Assembly (NCBI RefSeq): GCF_025200715.1
Contig: NZ_CP104144.1
Location: 930,001-994,000, forward strand
Length of the DNA: 64,000 nt
Direction: 5' to 3'
Origin: Rhizobium sullae
GTDB taxonomy: Bacteria; Pseudomonadota; Alphaproteobacteria; Rhizobiales; Rhizobiaceae
A program made the translations under genes and the position numbers. The notes below the pieces were generated by a model that was given only the letters and a program-made list of their open reading frames with translations, made no database searches and was not told where the DNA came from. Positions 8,927-18,013 of the stretch are shown one piece after another. Position 1 is the stretch's first letter. Every line of letters begins with the position of its first letter.

Positions 8927-10111
8927 CTATATGGCAAATGACGAATTGATCGGAAGGCGATCTGAAGTTTTGCGAGGCCCGGCTGGCGCCAAGCCGGCGA
9001 GCCAGGCGACCAAGTCCTTGCAGTCTGCCTCATCGATCGCCCAGTTGCGCCGATCGCATGCGGCAATCGCGGATTTCAGGCGCTTAAAGCGCTGAACGTC
9101 CAGGCCCTCCATCGCCATACTAAGCGCAAAGGGCGTGGCGTCGGACAAGATCAGGCCGATATTGTTGCGCCGAAGTGCCTCAGCCGTCTCGGTGCCTTGA
9201 ACGGCAATCGGTACTGCCCCGTACAGGCATCCTTCGTAAAGCCGGTTCGGTAACAGCCACTTGGAATTGAGACCCTCCTCGAAAAAATCGGCCGCCCAGG
9301 CAAAGTCGACCTCGCCGTAAATTGCACCGAGGTCCTCCGGGTTTCGGTAGGGACCACAAAAACGCATGAAGGGTTCGTTCTCCACGAAGGCGTCGAAGTC
9401 GCTAAATTCCCTGTAAGCCGGCCGGCCGCGCAGAACGATCTCGAACCTGCCGTTCGCCATCCTTGAGAAGCGCGCAAGCAGCTTCAACGATTTTCTGCAA
9501 CGCAGCGCGCCAAACCAGCCTATGCGCCATGGCCGGCCTTCGAGCTTTTGCGGAACGGGAAGAAGGCCCTCCCTTGGAGGCGGGACGACCTTGTTCTCGA
9601 CGATCACGACCGGGACCTTCAGAAAAGACTGCACATCGAAATAGTTGCTCTTGAAGGCTGGTGAACTGGTGACGATCGCGGTGACGCTTCGGCCAAACCA
9701 ACGTTCGGCTAATCGCATCGAGCGCCCGACAGGACCCATTCCGATGAGAAGCCTGTGAATATCGAGGCACTCGTAAACGATTGGCACGGACCCGCCGAAA
9801 TAACGGTTGGCGCGGTTTGCCAGTGCCAGCGTTTCGAGATTGCGGGCGACGATCACGTCCGGTTTGCTGGCGCCTGCAAGAACAGAACGCAGCCTTGCCA
9901 TCGCTTTGAGAACAGCCCAGGAGCGCTGGACAAAGCGGCCGTCGGCCGTCTTGCCGAGATTGACCGGATTGATGCCTTCGATATCGCCTGGGATCTTCGT
10001 CCGCGCAAAGCCTGCAAGATCAACCGTCGCGCCGCCGCGTGTCAGCATGATCAGGCGCCGGCGAACTGCCGGATCCGACAGGTCATGGACGAGGTAAAGC
10101 ACGCGCGGCAT
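8927..10111 (-). CDS. exoL: Glycosyltransferase, ExoL-like
   Basis: Glycosyltransferase of 394 residues with a GT-B-like layout; ExoL transfers a glucose during succinoglycan repeat-unit assembly. Motifs include RVLYLVHDLSDPAVRRRL at the N-terminus, PDVIVARNLETLALANRAN, IVYECLDIHRLL, and a C-terminal half with RIGWFGALRCRKSL, FAWAADFFEEG, SKWLLPNRLYEGCLYG and GTETAEALRRNNIGL. The start ATG overlaps the exoK stop by one base (TGATG), fixing the start at 10111; the open frame upstream inside exoK has no coding character. Name assignment rests on the exoK-exoL-exoA order together with overall similarity to ExoL. Confidence 0.86.
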   Translation of the reverse strand: MPRVLYLVHDLSDPAVRRRLIMLTRGGATVDLAGFARTKIPGDIEGINPVNLGKTADGRFVQRSWAVLKAMARLRSVLAGASKPDVIVARNLETLALANRANRYFGGSVPIVYECLDIHRLLIGMGPVGRSMRLAERWFGRSVTAIVTSSPAFKSNYFDVQSFLKVPVVIVENKVVPPPREGLLPVPQKLEGRPWRIGWFGALRCRKSLKLLARFSRMANGRFEIVLRGRPAYREFSDFDAFVENEPFMRFCGPYRNPEDLGAIYGEVDFAWAADFFEEGLNSKWLLPNRLYEGCLYGAVPIAVQGTETAEALRRNNIGLILSDATPFALSMAMEGLDVQRFKRLKSAIAACDRRNWAIDEADCKDLVAWLAGLAPAGPRKTSDRLPINSSFAI

Positions 10112-10980
10112 CAAAGGTTCTCCTGCGTCTTGGCAGGGGCGCTGACGGTGATGGTCCGATCGCAGGTCAGTGAGCCTGCAAACAGGCATCTTTCGCCTGC
10201 AGCAGTAAAGCTCACCCAGTCGACCTGCATGATAGTCGGTCCTTTGTAGGCAAAGGGGCCCATCCAGCCTGTAAGCGTATCGGTTCCCCACAGGCTAAAG
10301 AAGATCTTCTGCCGTTCCGTCGGAATACGGAGCTTATCGGTGACCTCGTTGACGAGGACGCCGTTGACGAAGAACCGGAGTCTCGAGGGCTCCCAGATGA
10401 AGGCGAAGTGGTTGAACGCCTCGTCGGCCGGGCCAGCTAGCGAAACCAGCCTTTCGTTGCCGCCCTTCGCTTTCACATACTGGTTGACTTGGACAGTAGC
10501 ACTGTCCTTACCCAGCACCTCGAAATCGATCTCGTCGTGCTCCTCATGGTCGGCAGGGCCGATATAGGAGAAAAATGCCGAGTTAAGGCCCGACCCGGTC
10601 GCCGACTTTATCCGTGCCTCATAGGTGCCAAAGCCGTAGCGCTGCTTCGTCTGGAGTTCTGCGCAAAGGAGGGTCTTCTGATCGGCCGCGTCCTTTGCGA
10701 GCATCAGCGACGCAAAGCCGTCGGCAATCTTGATCATTCGCGCCGACCAGATGCAGTTTTGATGATCACCGTTCGTCCAGCCGTCTGAAATATACCAGAA
10801 GTTGGAATCGAGCCGATCAAAGCTCTCGAAGAAGGATGCTCCAGGGCGCCCGTCCGCAGCCTGGACGTTAGGGGCAAGCCAGCACGTCAGCAAGATCAGC
10901 GAAAAGACCCGCCGGCAAATGCAACTGAAATCCTGACCGCTAACCGCACGGTTAACATGTGAAGGTTGATCGAAATTCAT
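10111..10980 (-). CDS. exoK: Secreted glycoside hydrolase family 16 glycanase, ExoK-like
   Basis: Endo-beta-glycanase that trims newly made high-molecular-weight exopolysaccharide outside the cell. The 289-residue product has a hydrophobic signal segment at about residues 25-41 (VFSLILLTCWLAPNVQA, cleavage before ADG) after an unusually long basic N-terminal tail. The GH16 catalytic motif HDEIDFEVLG lies near residues 147-156 with both glutamates present, and the jelly-roll motifs GFGTYEARIKSA and FAFIWEPSRLRFFVNG flank it. ATG at 10980 has only a weak ribosome-binding site, so a shorter start cannot be excluded. It is the first gene of the coupled exoK-L-A-M-O-P chain; its stop overlaps exoL as TGATG. 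Confidence 0.9.
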   Translation of the reverse strand: MNFDQPSHVNRAVSGQDFSCICRRVFSLILLTCWLAPNVQAADGRPGASFFESFDRLDSNFWYISDGWTNGDHQNCIWSARMIKIADGFASLMLAKDAADQKTLLCAELQTKQRYGFGTYEARIKSATGSGLNSAFFSYIGPADHEEHDEIDFEVLGKDSATVQVNQYVKAKGGNERLVSLAGPADEAFNHFAFIWEPSRLRFFVNGVLVNEVTDKLRIPTERQKIFFSLWGTDTLTGWMGPFAYKGPTIMQVDWVSFTAAGERCLFAGSLTCDRTITVSAPAKTQENL

Positions 10981-11432
10981 AATAGCAGCCCGAAGCGAGT
11001 ACGAGAAACAAATGACACGGCGACGTTGGCACTAAAGATGTCAGGCTATACTTTTTGATTTTCCTTTACAGACAGAATAAACGCGCGGTGCCCTCATCGC
11101 AGAGTTATCCTGCCAGAAGTGCAACGCCGATGTTGCGTATCTCGACCGCGTTTAACTGGTAGTGGTCGTATATACAGGCATCCCTAGAACGGCGTAGCAG
11201 TATTTGTAGGGACGTTATTTCAGAATTGGTAAAGAGGCAACCAAAAATTAACGAATCTAGTCGCTAAAAGCTTGATCTAACGCCGCAGATTAACGCTGTG
11301 ACAAATTTCAGCTTCTGTCGTTTCATAATGATACAGATGGGCATTCCGAACGCTGGAGAGGGCAGGCACGCCTGTCCGTCAGGAGCACACGTGCTCTATC
11401 GCGCTGGCTCCGCAGGTGGCGGCAACCAATAT
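10981..11432. other. Intergenic region upstream of exoK
   Basis: About 450 bases without a convincing gene. The part next to exoK (11020-11340) is AT-rich and should hold the promoter of the exoK-exoP operon. The palindrome-like element at 11321-11339 is the only clear motif seen. A plus-strand open frame beginning at 11298 runs antisense into the SDR gene, has no recognisable domain and is not called. Confidence 0.6.
11321..11339. promoter_or_regulatory. Second copy of the exoY palindrome motif, upstream of exoK
   Basis: TTTCATAATGATACAGAT (11321-11338) is an imperfect inverted repeat. With one more base on the left (GTTTCATAATGATACAGAT) it matches the exoY-proximal site at 17 of 19 positions. 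It is about 340 bases before exoK and about 95 bases beyond the 3' end of the leftward SDR gene. The similarity of two long sites at both ends of the same gene cluster suggests a shared DNA-binding regulator. Confidence 0.45.
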
Positions 11433-12164
11433 CTAGCCGTTGAAGGTCGGTGGTGCCGGTCGTGCTGGCCGCATGAAAATCTCCGTGACTTCGCAGGAGG
11501 ATGGCATCGACAAGGCTGTGATCAGGTTCGCTGCCACCGATTCCGGCTGCAGTAGCTCGTCCGCTTGGTACGAAAGCGCTCTCGCATCATGGATGGTTTC
11601 CTGCATCGCCGTTGCTGTCTTCCCGGGAAAGATGCTGAGGACGCGCACATCCTGGCCATTGATCTCGGCTCTCAGCACGTCGGCAAAGGCCTTCAGGGCA
11701 TATTTGCTCATCGTGTAAGCAGCGAGCTCCATTCTCGGATTCAGCCACACGCTCGAGTTGATAAATGCGATATAACCCTTCTGTCTGGTCAGCGCCGGGA
11801 GCAAAAGCTGCGTCAGAACATATGGCGCACGCAGATTGACGCGCCAGACGTCATCGAGTTCTTCCGCTGGGCTTTGCGCAACCGGGCCCGAACGAAAGAC
11901 GCCAGCACTGTGCACCAGGTAATCAATGCCGCGATCAGTCACCCGCAAACGGGCGACGAATTCGGCGATCGCCCTGTCATCGGCAAGATCGACATGATGC
12001 CAACTGATTGATGCTCCATTGCTGAGCGACGACTGCGGGACGCCGCCGCGGGTTAGAGCATGAACTGTCACGCCGGCTGCACCAAAGGCTGAAACGATCG
12101 CTTGCCCGATACCGCTCGCTGCCCCGGTCACCACTGCCACGCGCCCCTGAAGAGGTTTTTCCAT
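11433..12164 (-). CDS. Short-chain dehydrogenase/reductase (classical SDR)
   Basis: NAD(P)-dependent reductase of 243 residues with unknown substrate. The cofactor motif VVTGAASGIGQAI is near residue 10, followed by VDLADD, the VHSAG strand (variant of NNAG), the serine region FINSSVWLNP and the catalytic YTMSK. It is therefore predicted to be active. The ATG at 12164 has GGAGAGGGA upstream and lies four bases after the stop of the DUF4910 gene, which makes the longer frame to 12224 unlikely. Co-transcription with the DUF4910, methyltransferase and perhaps aminotransferase genes suggests it reduces a keto-sugar or a sugar-linked side group. Confidence 0.85.
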   Translation of the reverse strand: MEKPLQGRVAVVTGAASGIGQAIVSAFGAAGVTVHALTRGGVPQSSLSNGASISWHHVDLADDRAIAEFVARLRVTDRGIDYLVHSAGVFRSGPVAQSPAEELDDVWRVNLRAPYVLTQLLLPALTRQKGYIAFINSSVWLNPRMELAAYTMSKYALKAFADVLRAEINGQDVRVLSIFPGKTATAMQETIHDARALSYQADELLQPESVAANLITALSMPSSCEVTEIFMRPARPAPPTFNG

Positions 12165-12168
12165 GATC

Positions 12169-13479
12169 TTAGTCCCTCTCCACCGGTGCAAGCAGATCAT
12201 GGCCGAGCAGAAGATCCGCGGCATCGGCGATCAAATCAAATGCTAGACCCGATTTTCTGGCGATGTCGAGGAGATCATGTTTGCCGTCCGAGTAGTTTAG
12301 AACCCAGAGTAGGGCCATCTGACGCGTCTTCGTGTCCGACTTGCCGCCAACGGCATCGTAGAGCCCCCGCTTTCCAAGCTGCGGTTCGCACATCGGCGAA
12401 AGGTTCAGGAAAGCTCGGTTGCGGTCCAGTGTGCCGAGCACGCAGACGTAGGTCTCGAACGAGTGGGCAAGCGCTTCCGGCTTGATGAAATCAAGATTGT
12501 CGGCCGACGTATGGTATTCGGCAAACTGTCCGTAGGGTGTGCGCGACAGACAGCCGAAGGGAAGGTTGATGCCAGGCGAACCGAACTGCCGTTCGTCATA
12601 GCCATAGGGAGAAAAAGCCATAATCGAATGGGCTTCCCCCGCTGCCGTCAGCACATGCTCCACCACCCGATCGATCTCGGCCGTCTCGTGGCGACTTTTC
12701 TTATAATGCAGCATGCCAGGGTCACCGAGGTTGACGGCGACGAGACCATGTTTGATGCGCGACAGCCGCTCGCGGTTCATCGAAAGCCAGGCAATTGAAC
12801 CGATCGTGCCCGGAATGAAGAGCAACCGCACGGAATAGCGCCGCTGTGACGCCATCAAAAGCTTAGCAAGCTCGACACACACGGCGATGCCGGACAGATT
12901 GTCGTTGGCAAGCGACGGATGGCAGATGTGCGTCGAGATAATGATTTCGTCGGTTGTGGAGCCGGGGATGAAACACTCGCCCCACAGCAGTTCGCCGTCT
13001 GAAAGTGTTGAGTCTATCAGGACCTCGTAGGATCCTTCGCTCATCGCCTCGAGGGCGTTGTGGGACAGGCAGAAGCCCCAGTCCTCCTTGTAGTAGCTCG
13101 TCCGGTAAGGTATCCAAGCGGGATGGCCAGGGTCGGTGTGCAGGTGAGGCTTCAGCGCCTTAAGCGGCAATGTCGCGCGGATCGGTCGTGAATAGTTGAC
13201 GACGTGCAGATTGCTTGCCTTGAAGTCGATGACGCGATTGCCCTTCTCGTCCTTCACATAGGCATCGCGGATGCTCCATTCCTGCGGGACCGTCCAGTCG
13301 AAGATCTCTGTGCCGCTTGCGATACGATGAATCTTAACCGGAATTTCCTGCCTGATAATCTCCAGTGTCTCGACGACGCCCGGACCGGTGATGCTGCGGC
13401 AGATCGGATAAAGCCGCTCAATGAGGGCATACATCCGCGCGCCGGCAGGCTCCTTGTCGGGCGCGCTGACGGCGCTCAA
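12169..13479 (-). CDS. DUF4910 aminopeptidase-like protein (M28-like fold)
   Basis: Protein of 436 residues from the DUF4910/DUF2172 family, a zinc-peptidase-like fold that is frequently encoded in surface-polysaccharide clusters. The putative metal region is STHICHPSLANDNLSG (about residues 188-203), with GSIAWL and a later EYHTSADN motif that may supply further ligands. The C-terminal 70 residues (LLWVLNYSDGKHDLLDIARK) look like a winged-helix domain. No signal peptide is seen, so it is cytosolic. It overlaps the upstream methyltransferase gene by ATGA (13476-13479). Whether it cleaves or forms an amide on the amino sugar is unknown; a biosynthetic role is inferred only from neighbours. Confidence 0.85.
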   Translation of the reverse strand: MSAVSAPDKEPAGARMYALIERLYPICRSITGPGVVETLEIIRQEIPVKIHRIASGTEIFDWTVPQEWSIRDAYVKDEKGNRVIDFKASNLHVVNYSRPIRATLPLKALKPHLHTDPGHPAWIPYRTSYYKEDWGFCLSHNALEAMSEGSYEVLIDSTLSDGELLWGECFIPGSTTDEIIISTHICHPSLANDNLSGIAVCVELAKLLMASQRRYSVRLLFIPGTIGSIAWLSMNRERLSRIKHGLVAVNLGDPGMLHYKKSRHETAEIDRVVEHVLTAAGEAHSIMAFSPYGYDERQFGSPGINLPFGCLSRTPYGQFAEYHTSADNLDFIKPEALAHSFETYVCVLGTLDRNRAFLNLSPMCEPQLGKRGLYDAVGGKSDTKTRQMALLWVLNYSDGKHDLLDIARKSGLAFDLIADAADLLLGHDLLAPVERD

Positions 13480-14714
13480 GCAACGACCTCGACATTGGGA
13501 AGCGGAACGACAAACCGGCTGCGCAAGTCTTTGACCGCCGACATCTGGCTGATGATCTCATCCTTGATGTTCCAGGGAAGGATCAGGACGTAATCGGGCT
13601 TGGTTTCCTCAATCTTTTGTGGTGCGTGGATCGGGATGCGGGTCCCCGGAAGCAAGTGGTTTTGCTTATGGGGGCTGACATCGACAGTATATTCGATGAG
13701 ATCCGTGCCAACGCCGCAGAAATTCAAAAGCGTGTTGCCCTTTGCCGGGGCGCCATAGGCGACAACCGTCTTTTTGCTCTCTTTCGCATCGATCAGAAAG
13801 CGCAGCAGATCGCGCTTGGTGCGGTGAACCTGCTCGGAAAATTTGGCGTAGCGTTGGATAGAATTGACGCCGCCTTCAATTTCGCGCGCGCGCAGTTCAC
13901 CGACACGCACCGACACTGGCTGGCTTTGATCTTCGGCGTGACGGGCATAAATGCGCAACGATCCCCCTTGTGGACGGATCTCATCGACATCGAAGATCGT
14001 CAAGCCGTGATGGGCAAAGATTTTCTCGACACAGTAGAGCGACAGGTACGAATAGTGCTCATGATAGATCGTATCGTAGTAATTGAGCTCCAGCATCTTC
14101 ATGAGATGCGGAAATTCGATTGTTACGATGCCGGTTGCCGATAACACGATTTTGATGCCGGCAACGAAATCGTTGATGTTGGGGACATGCGCCAGCACGT
14201 TGTTGCCAATCAGAAGGTCAGCCGTGAGGCCGTCGCCAACCAGCTGCCGTGCCGTCTCGACACCGAAAAACTGCACCCTGCTCGGGATGCCGGCCTCTAA
14301 CGCGGCGGCCGCGACATTGGCACAGGGCTCGATGCCGAGCACCGGAACGCCGCGTTCCTTGAAGTTCTTTAAAAGGTAGCCGTCGTTGCTGGCAATTTCG
14401 ATCACCTGATGGCCGGTGTCGAAATGAAACCGCTCGACCATCTGGTCAACATATTCGCGGGCATGGCTCAGTACCGAGGCCGAGTAGGAGGAGAAATAGG
14501 CATATTCGCTGTCGAAAATGTCTTCCCGCGGCGCCATGGGAGGTACCTGGACCAAGAAGCATTCGTCGCAGACGAAAGCATGGAGTGAAAAGAACGGTTC
14601 GGGATCCTGCGTTTTGTCGATGGCGATATAGGAGTTTGCAAGCGGTGACGCGCCAAGGTCGACGACTGTCTGAGTGAGTGGGGTGTTGCAGAACCGGCAG
14701 TTGAAGGAAGTCAT
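13476..14714 (-). CDS. SAM-dependent C-methyltransferase-like protein (NovU/TylCIII type)
   Basis: Three-domain methyltransferase of 412 residues, likely adding a methyl group to a carbon of a nucleotide-bound keto-sugar. The N-terminus has a zinc-binding module (CRFCNTPL and CDECF, four cysteines within the first 53 residues), as in Methyltransf_13. The SAM site is VIEIASNDGYLL followed by GIEPCANVA. The central EFPHLMKMLELNYYDTIYHEHYSYLS motif region contains the catalytic YHEHYS. The C-terminal domain (VVAYGAPAKGNTLLN, YTVDVSPHKQ, PDYVLILPWN) is the Methyltransf_14 type. Its product would be a branched sugar. The stop overlaps the next gene as ATGA. Confidence 0.9.
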   Translation of the reverse strand: MTSFNCRFCNTPLTQTVVDLGASPLANSYIAIDKTQDPEPFFSLHAFVCDECFLVQVPPMAPREDIFDSEYAYFSSYSASVLSHAREYVDQMVERFHFDTGHQVIEIASNDGYLLKNFKERGVPVLGIEPCANVAAAALEAGIPSRVQFFGVETARQLVGDGLTADLLIGNNVLAHVPNINDFVAGIKIVLSATGIVTIEFPHLMKMLELNYYDTIYHEHYSYLSLYCVEKIFAHHGLTIFDVDEIRPQGGSLRIYARHAEDQSQPVSVRVGELRAREIEGGVNSIQRYAKFSEQVHRTKRDLLRFLIDAKESKKTVVAYGAPAKGNTLLNFCGVGTDLIEYTVDVSPHKQNHLLPGTRIPIHAPQKIEETKPDYVLILPWNIKDEIISQMSAVKDLRSRFVVPLPNVEVVA

Positions 14715-14870
14715 GATCTTCGCCCCCTAGACGAAACGATGTGGTGAGGAGTACGTGATCTGAAACATATGGTTGACGTTTGCGGATCTGTTCGCAGCAC
14801 AACAACGAGCACCAAACATGACCGCGACTTCGAGGCTCCTCGATAAGTGGTGAAGCACCGTCAAACCTCC

Positions 14871-16292
14871 CTACCGGCCGGCAGTGGCAAAGCTCGTCTC
14901 GCGCCGTTTGACGCGACGATTTAGTTCAGGCGCCAGAGCGGGAACACCGTCAGGCAGGGTTGTCAGGCGGTTCGTGGCGCGGAACACCACGTCCGATGGT
15001 CGGCCGACCAGATAATTGGACACACCGTCCTCAAGGGCTTTGCGATAAATGCAAAGCGCACCGTCAACAGCATCGAGCGTCTTTGCAATCTCGGGGTCGC
15101 CGTGCGTGTAACTGACAACGAAGGATGGAGCGAGAACGCCGCGCTTGATCAATTCCTGCAGGAACAGCGTGCGGAAGGCTTGGGAGGGACGGCCGTCCTC
15201 ATCAAGCGTTGCGTAAACGAGGTTACTTGCCAGCCCGAAGACGCTGAAATGATTGCCAATCCCATGGCTGCCGGCGATCTGCGTAATACCTTCTCGAAGC
15301 GCCTCGCCTTTTTCAAAAAGATGCTCGATCACCGGCTCTTCACGATAAATCTTCATCGTTGCAATTGCCGCCGCCATGGCGTGCGTTTCAGCTCCATGGG
15401 TGGTCGACAGCAGGAAAACGCGTGGCTTCTCGCGCTGATCGATACCGCCAAGCTCCATGAATTCGCGCTTTCCCGCAAGCGCGGAGATCGCAAAGCCATT
15501 GCCCATCGCTTTGCCGAAGCAGGATAGATCTGGTTGGATATCGTAAAGAGCCTGGGCTCCGTTCCGGTGCCACCGGAAACCAGTTATCATCTCGTCAAGG
15601 ATGAAAAGTGCTCCATTGGCATGACAAAGATCACGAAGACGGTGCAGGAAATTATCCCTTGGCGACTCGCCTTTCGATGGCTCAAGGATGACAGCCGCGA
15701 TCTTACCGGGATGTTGCTCAAACAGTGCTTTGGCACTGTCAATTTCATTGTAGTTAAACGATAGCGTCATATCCCGTATGGCTTTCGGGATGCCGGCGTT
15801 CATGGGCGTTGTGCCGATGAACCAGTCGTCGGTCGAAAAAAATGGGTGATCGGCGCATCGGGCAACAAGGTCACGGCCAGTGATGGCTCTCGCCAGCCGG
15901 ATGGCGCCAGAGGTTGCATGTGAGCCATCCTTACAGAATTTGACCATTTCGGCGCCTTGGATCGTCTCAAGGAAGCTCGATGCGCAATCTACCTCGATGA
16001 CTGCCGGCCGGGTGAAGTTCGCACCATTCTTCAACTCCCGCTCGACAGCGCGCAAGACCTTCGGGTAGGCATGGCCAAGGGAGACTGCGCGGTTTCCCAT
16101 GCCAAACTCGATGTATTTGTTGCCGTCAACGTCAAAGACATAAGCGCCGTGGCCCCGGGCAATGAAGCCCGGCGATAAGACCGGATACTGATCGTCGCCC
16201 TTTGCGTAAGTATGGGCGCCTCCTGGAATCAACCTTCTGGCTCGCTGACGCAACTCTTTCGAGTTCTCGAAGTTGCTAATGAGGCTCGTCAC
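14871..16292 (-). CDS. Class-III PLP aminotransferase (glutamate-1-semialdehyde aminomutase-like)
   Basis: PLP enzyme of 473 residues that resembles glutamate-1-semialdehyde 2,1-aminomutase but, in this setting, more likely aminates a sugar or side-chain ketone. Motifs are RRLIPGGAHTY, GNKYIEFGMGNRAVSLGHA, KFCKDGSHATSGAIRLARA, the ILDEMITGFRWH aspartate region and the PLP-lysine context LSCFGKAMGNGFAISALAG. The best start is a GTG at 16292, preceded by a near-perfect GGAGGGG; the open frame extends further to 16412 without a ribosome-binding site. A 156-base gap separates it from the methyltransferase gene, so it may be transcribed separately or lead the operon. The housekeeping hemL role seems unlikely because of the location and the long C-terminal tail. 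Confidence 0.87.
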   Translation of the reverse strand: MTSLISNFENSKELRQRARRLIPGGAHTYAKGDDQYPVLSPGFIARGHGAYVFDVDGNKYIEFGMGNRAVSLGHAYPKVLRAVERELKNGANFTRPAVIEVDCASSFLETIQGAEMVKFCKDGSHATSGAIRLARAITGRDLVARCADHPFFSTDDWFIGTTPMNAGIPKAIRDMTLSFNYNEIDSAKALFEQHPGKIAAVILEPSKGESPRDNFLHRLRDLCHANGALFILDEMITGFRWHRNGAQALYDIQPDLSCFGKAMGNGFAISALAGKREFMELGGIDQREKPRVFLLSTTHGAETHAMAAAIATMKIYREEPVIEHLFEKGEALREGITQIAGSHGIGNHFSVFGLASNLVYATLDEDGRPSQAFRTLFLQELIKRGVLAPSFVVSYTHGDPEIAKTLDAVDGALCIYRKALEDGVSNYLVGRPSDVVFRATNRLTTLPDGVPALAPELNRRVKRRETSFATAGR

Positions 16293-16821
16293 TGTTCTTT
16301 CCCCTCCGAAAACACGTCGTATGCCGTTGCAAGGGGCGGACGTGTTTAACGACGCTTTGAAATGGCTGAGCGGGAGGGGTGACCGTGGGATGTCCCAAGC
16401 GCGGGAAGACAAAACCTTGAGAGATCAAAGTCGCTGAAGTCTTCTCTCAAAAACTGTTGAGCCAGCCGCATATATTGCAACGGGCGCAAAATCGAAATCG
16501 TGCAGAGATTGCTGGATTTCAAGTTTGTCGGGTACGCACAGGATACACGCAAGTACACTATACTCCACTGCTACTGTTACTAGAGTTATCATTAAAGAAA
16601 CAGCATGTAAATAAGAATTAATGAGGTGTTAATATAAGATTTAATCTGGTGTATTTTGTGCATTTGGTACTTGGTGTTCCGTGCATTGCGCCAGACGAGC
16701 GTGCAGTCGCAGCCAGATTCCTTCGAGATGAACCATAACGGGATTCGAGAGCCTTCCTCTTTGAACTTCAGTTAAGATATTTCCTGTAGAAGATTTGGGT
16801 CCTTGTCATTTTGGTGGATCA
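16293..16821. other. Divergent intergenic region with an AT-rich core
   Basis: About 530 bases between two genes that point away from each other, so it should hold both promoters. The stretch 16550-16680 is strikingly AT-rich against the surrounding coding DNA. No open frame with recognisable content was found. A weak TTATCATTA half-site at about 16586 loosely resembles the exoY palindrome but is not called. Confidence 0.6.
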
Positions 16822-17592
16822 ATGTTTCACGTCCCGATGCGTTGGCGCCGCAAAATGATCCCGAAGTCGACCGGCAGGCAAAGGCTCTTGTGGCCTGATA
16901 TCGACTTCGACGCGATCTATGCCATTAGCGATGTGCACGGTTGTGCGGATGAACTGGCAGAAGCCCAACGGCGCATAGCCGATGACGCCAGGGCCCATCT
17001 GGGCCCCAAGCTCATCGTTTTTCTCGGCGACTATGTTGATCGCGGTCCCGCCAGCAGCAAGGTGCTCGACATGCTTGCGGCGGAGCCGCGTGAGAGCTTC
17101 GTGCAGGTCGCGCTTGCGGGCAATCACGACGATGAATTTGCCCGCATGTTCCGCAAACCTTCCATCATTGCCGATTGGCTCGACTTCGCCGGGACCGAGA
17201 CGCTTGCTTCCTACGGTATCGACGTTGCGCATGTCATCAAGACGAAGGGGGTTCGCGGTCTCCAAGTTCTTGTCGCGGAACTCGTGCCAGAAGAGCACAT
17301 CGCCATGATCGAAGCGATGCCGGTCTCGCTTCAGATCGGCAAATTGCTGTTCGTACACGCCGGCGTAAAGCCTGGCGTCGACATGTCAAAACAAACGGAT
17401 ATGGATCTCATGTGGATCCGCGAGCCATTTTTAAGCGAAGGCCCGCGTCAGCCGCTCTTCGTGATCCACGGGCATACACCTGTCCTGCAGCCGACCTTCG
17501 GACCGCAGCGGGTTGCAATCGACACGGCGGCAACGGCCACTGGCCACCTGACGGTGCTGAAGATCGCCGAGGCAAGCTTCAATTTCATCTGA
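16822..17592 (+). CDS. PPP-family metallophosphoesterase (Ser/Thr protein phosphatase-like)
   Basis: Calcineurin-like phosphoesterase of 256 residues. All PPP signature blocks are present in order: ISDVHGCADEL, FLGDYVDRGPAS, LAGNHDDEF, LFVHAGVKPG and VIHGHTPV, with an additional WIREPFL motif typical of this bacterial group. These supply the ligands of a two-metal active site. There is no signal peptide. The ATG at 16822 follows GGTGG at short range; a TTG upstream at 16795 in the same frame is less likely. The exopolysaccharide-related phosphatase PssZ of Rhizobium leguminosarum belongs to the same family, so a role in regulating polysaccharide production is a reasonable inference given the neighbours. 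Confidence 0.88.
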   Translation: MFHVPMRWRRKMIPKSTGRQRLLWPDIDFDAIYAISDVHGCADELAEAQRRIADDARAHLGPKLIVFLGDYVDRGPASSKVLDMLAAEPRESFVQVALAGNHDDEFARMFRKPSIIADWLDFAGTETLASYGIDVAHVIKTKGVRGLQVLVAELVPEEHIAMIEAMPVSLQIGKLLFVHAGVKPGVDMSKQTDMDLMWIREPFLSEGPRQPLFVIHGHTPVLQPTFGPQRVAIDTAATATGHLTVLKIAEASFNFI

Positions 17593-18013
17593 CACAAGCC
17601 CGGCCTTTGAGCTTACCGGCAAGCGCGACGGCCGCTGAACTATAGTCCCGATTTCCTCAGCGGACATTAAGGCAGATGCCGTCGCCGCATTGCCGTCAAA
17701 ACGCAGCGATCCCTGCGTTACCCTTGCGCCTGCTACTCATGCGAATGCCGAAACCAGCTCGAGGCTGCGGGGTATGGCTCTAAGTAAATCAACCCTGCTC
17801 TCCAGCTGAGGCACCGACCGCTTCGGCTGGTGAAGTAAGCAATCGACGTAAAGCGAAGATAGTTAACCAGAAATCCGACGATCAAAAAAGAATACATGTT
17901 ACACAGTACAGATTAGAAAGTTTCTCCAGTTTCACTGTTCTATTGACTTAGGCCTCGAAGCTGGTTACGCGTGATTAACACACCTGAAAATCCTTCAACA
18001 AACTAGGATCTTC
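17593..18013. other. Intergenic region upstream of the acyltransferase
   Basis: About 420 bases with no supported gene. The second half (17840-18000) is AT-rich and probably carries the promoter of the acyltransferase gene. Short open frames on the minus strand here are the ends of frames antisense to the phosphatase gene and show no domain. Confidence 0.55.

Noticed and set aside
11298..11555. Plus-strand open frame between exoK and the SDR gene
   Set aside because: Its second half is antisense to the SDR C-terminus, it has no ribosome-binding site and the product has no recognisable domain.
14871..16292. hemL (housekeeping glutamate-1-semialdehyde aminomutase)
   Set aside because: The fold matches, but alpha-proteobacteria such as rhizobia make 5-aminolevulinate by the HemA (Shemin) route, and the gene lies in a sugar-modification cluster.
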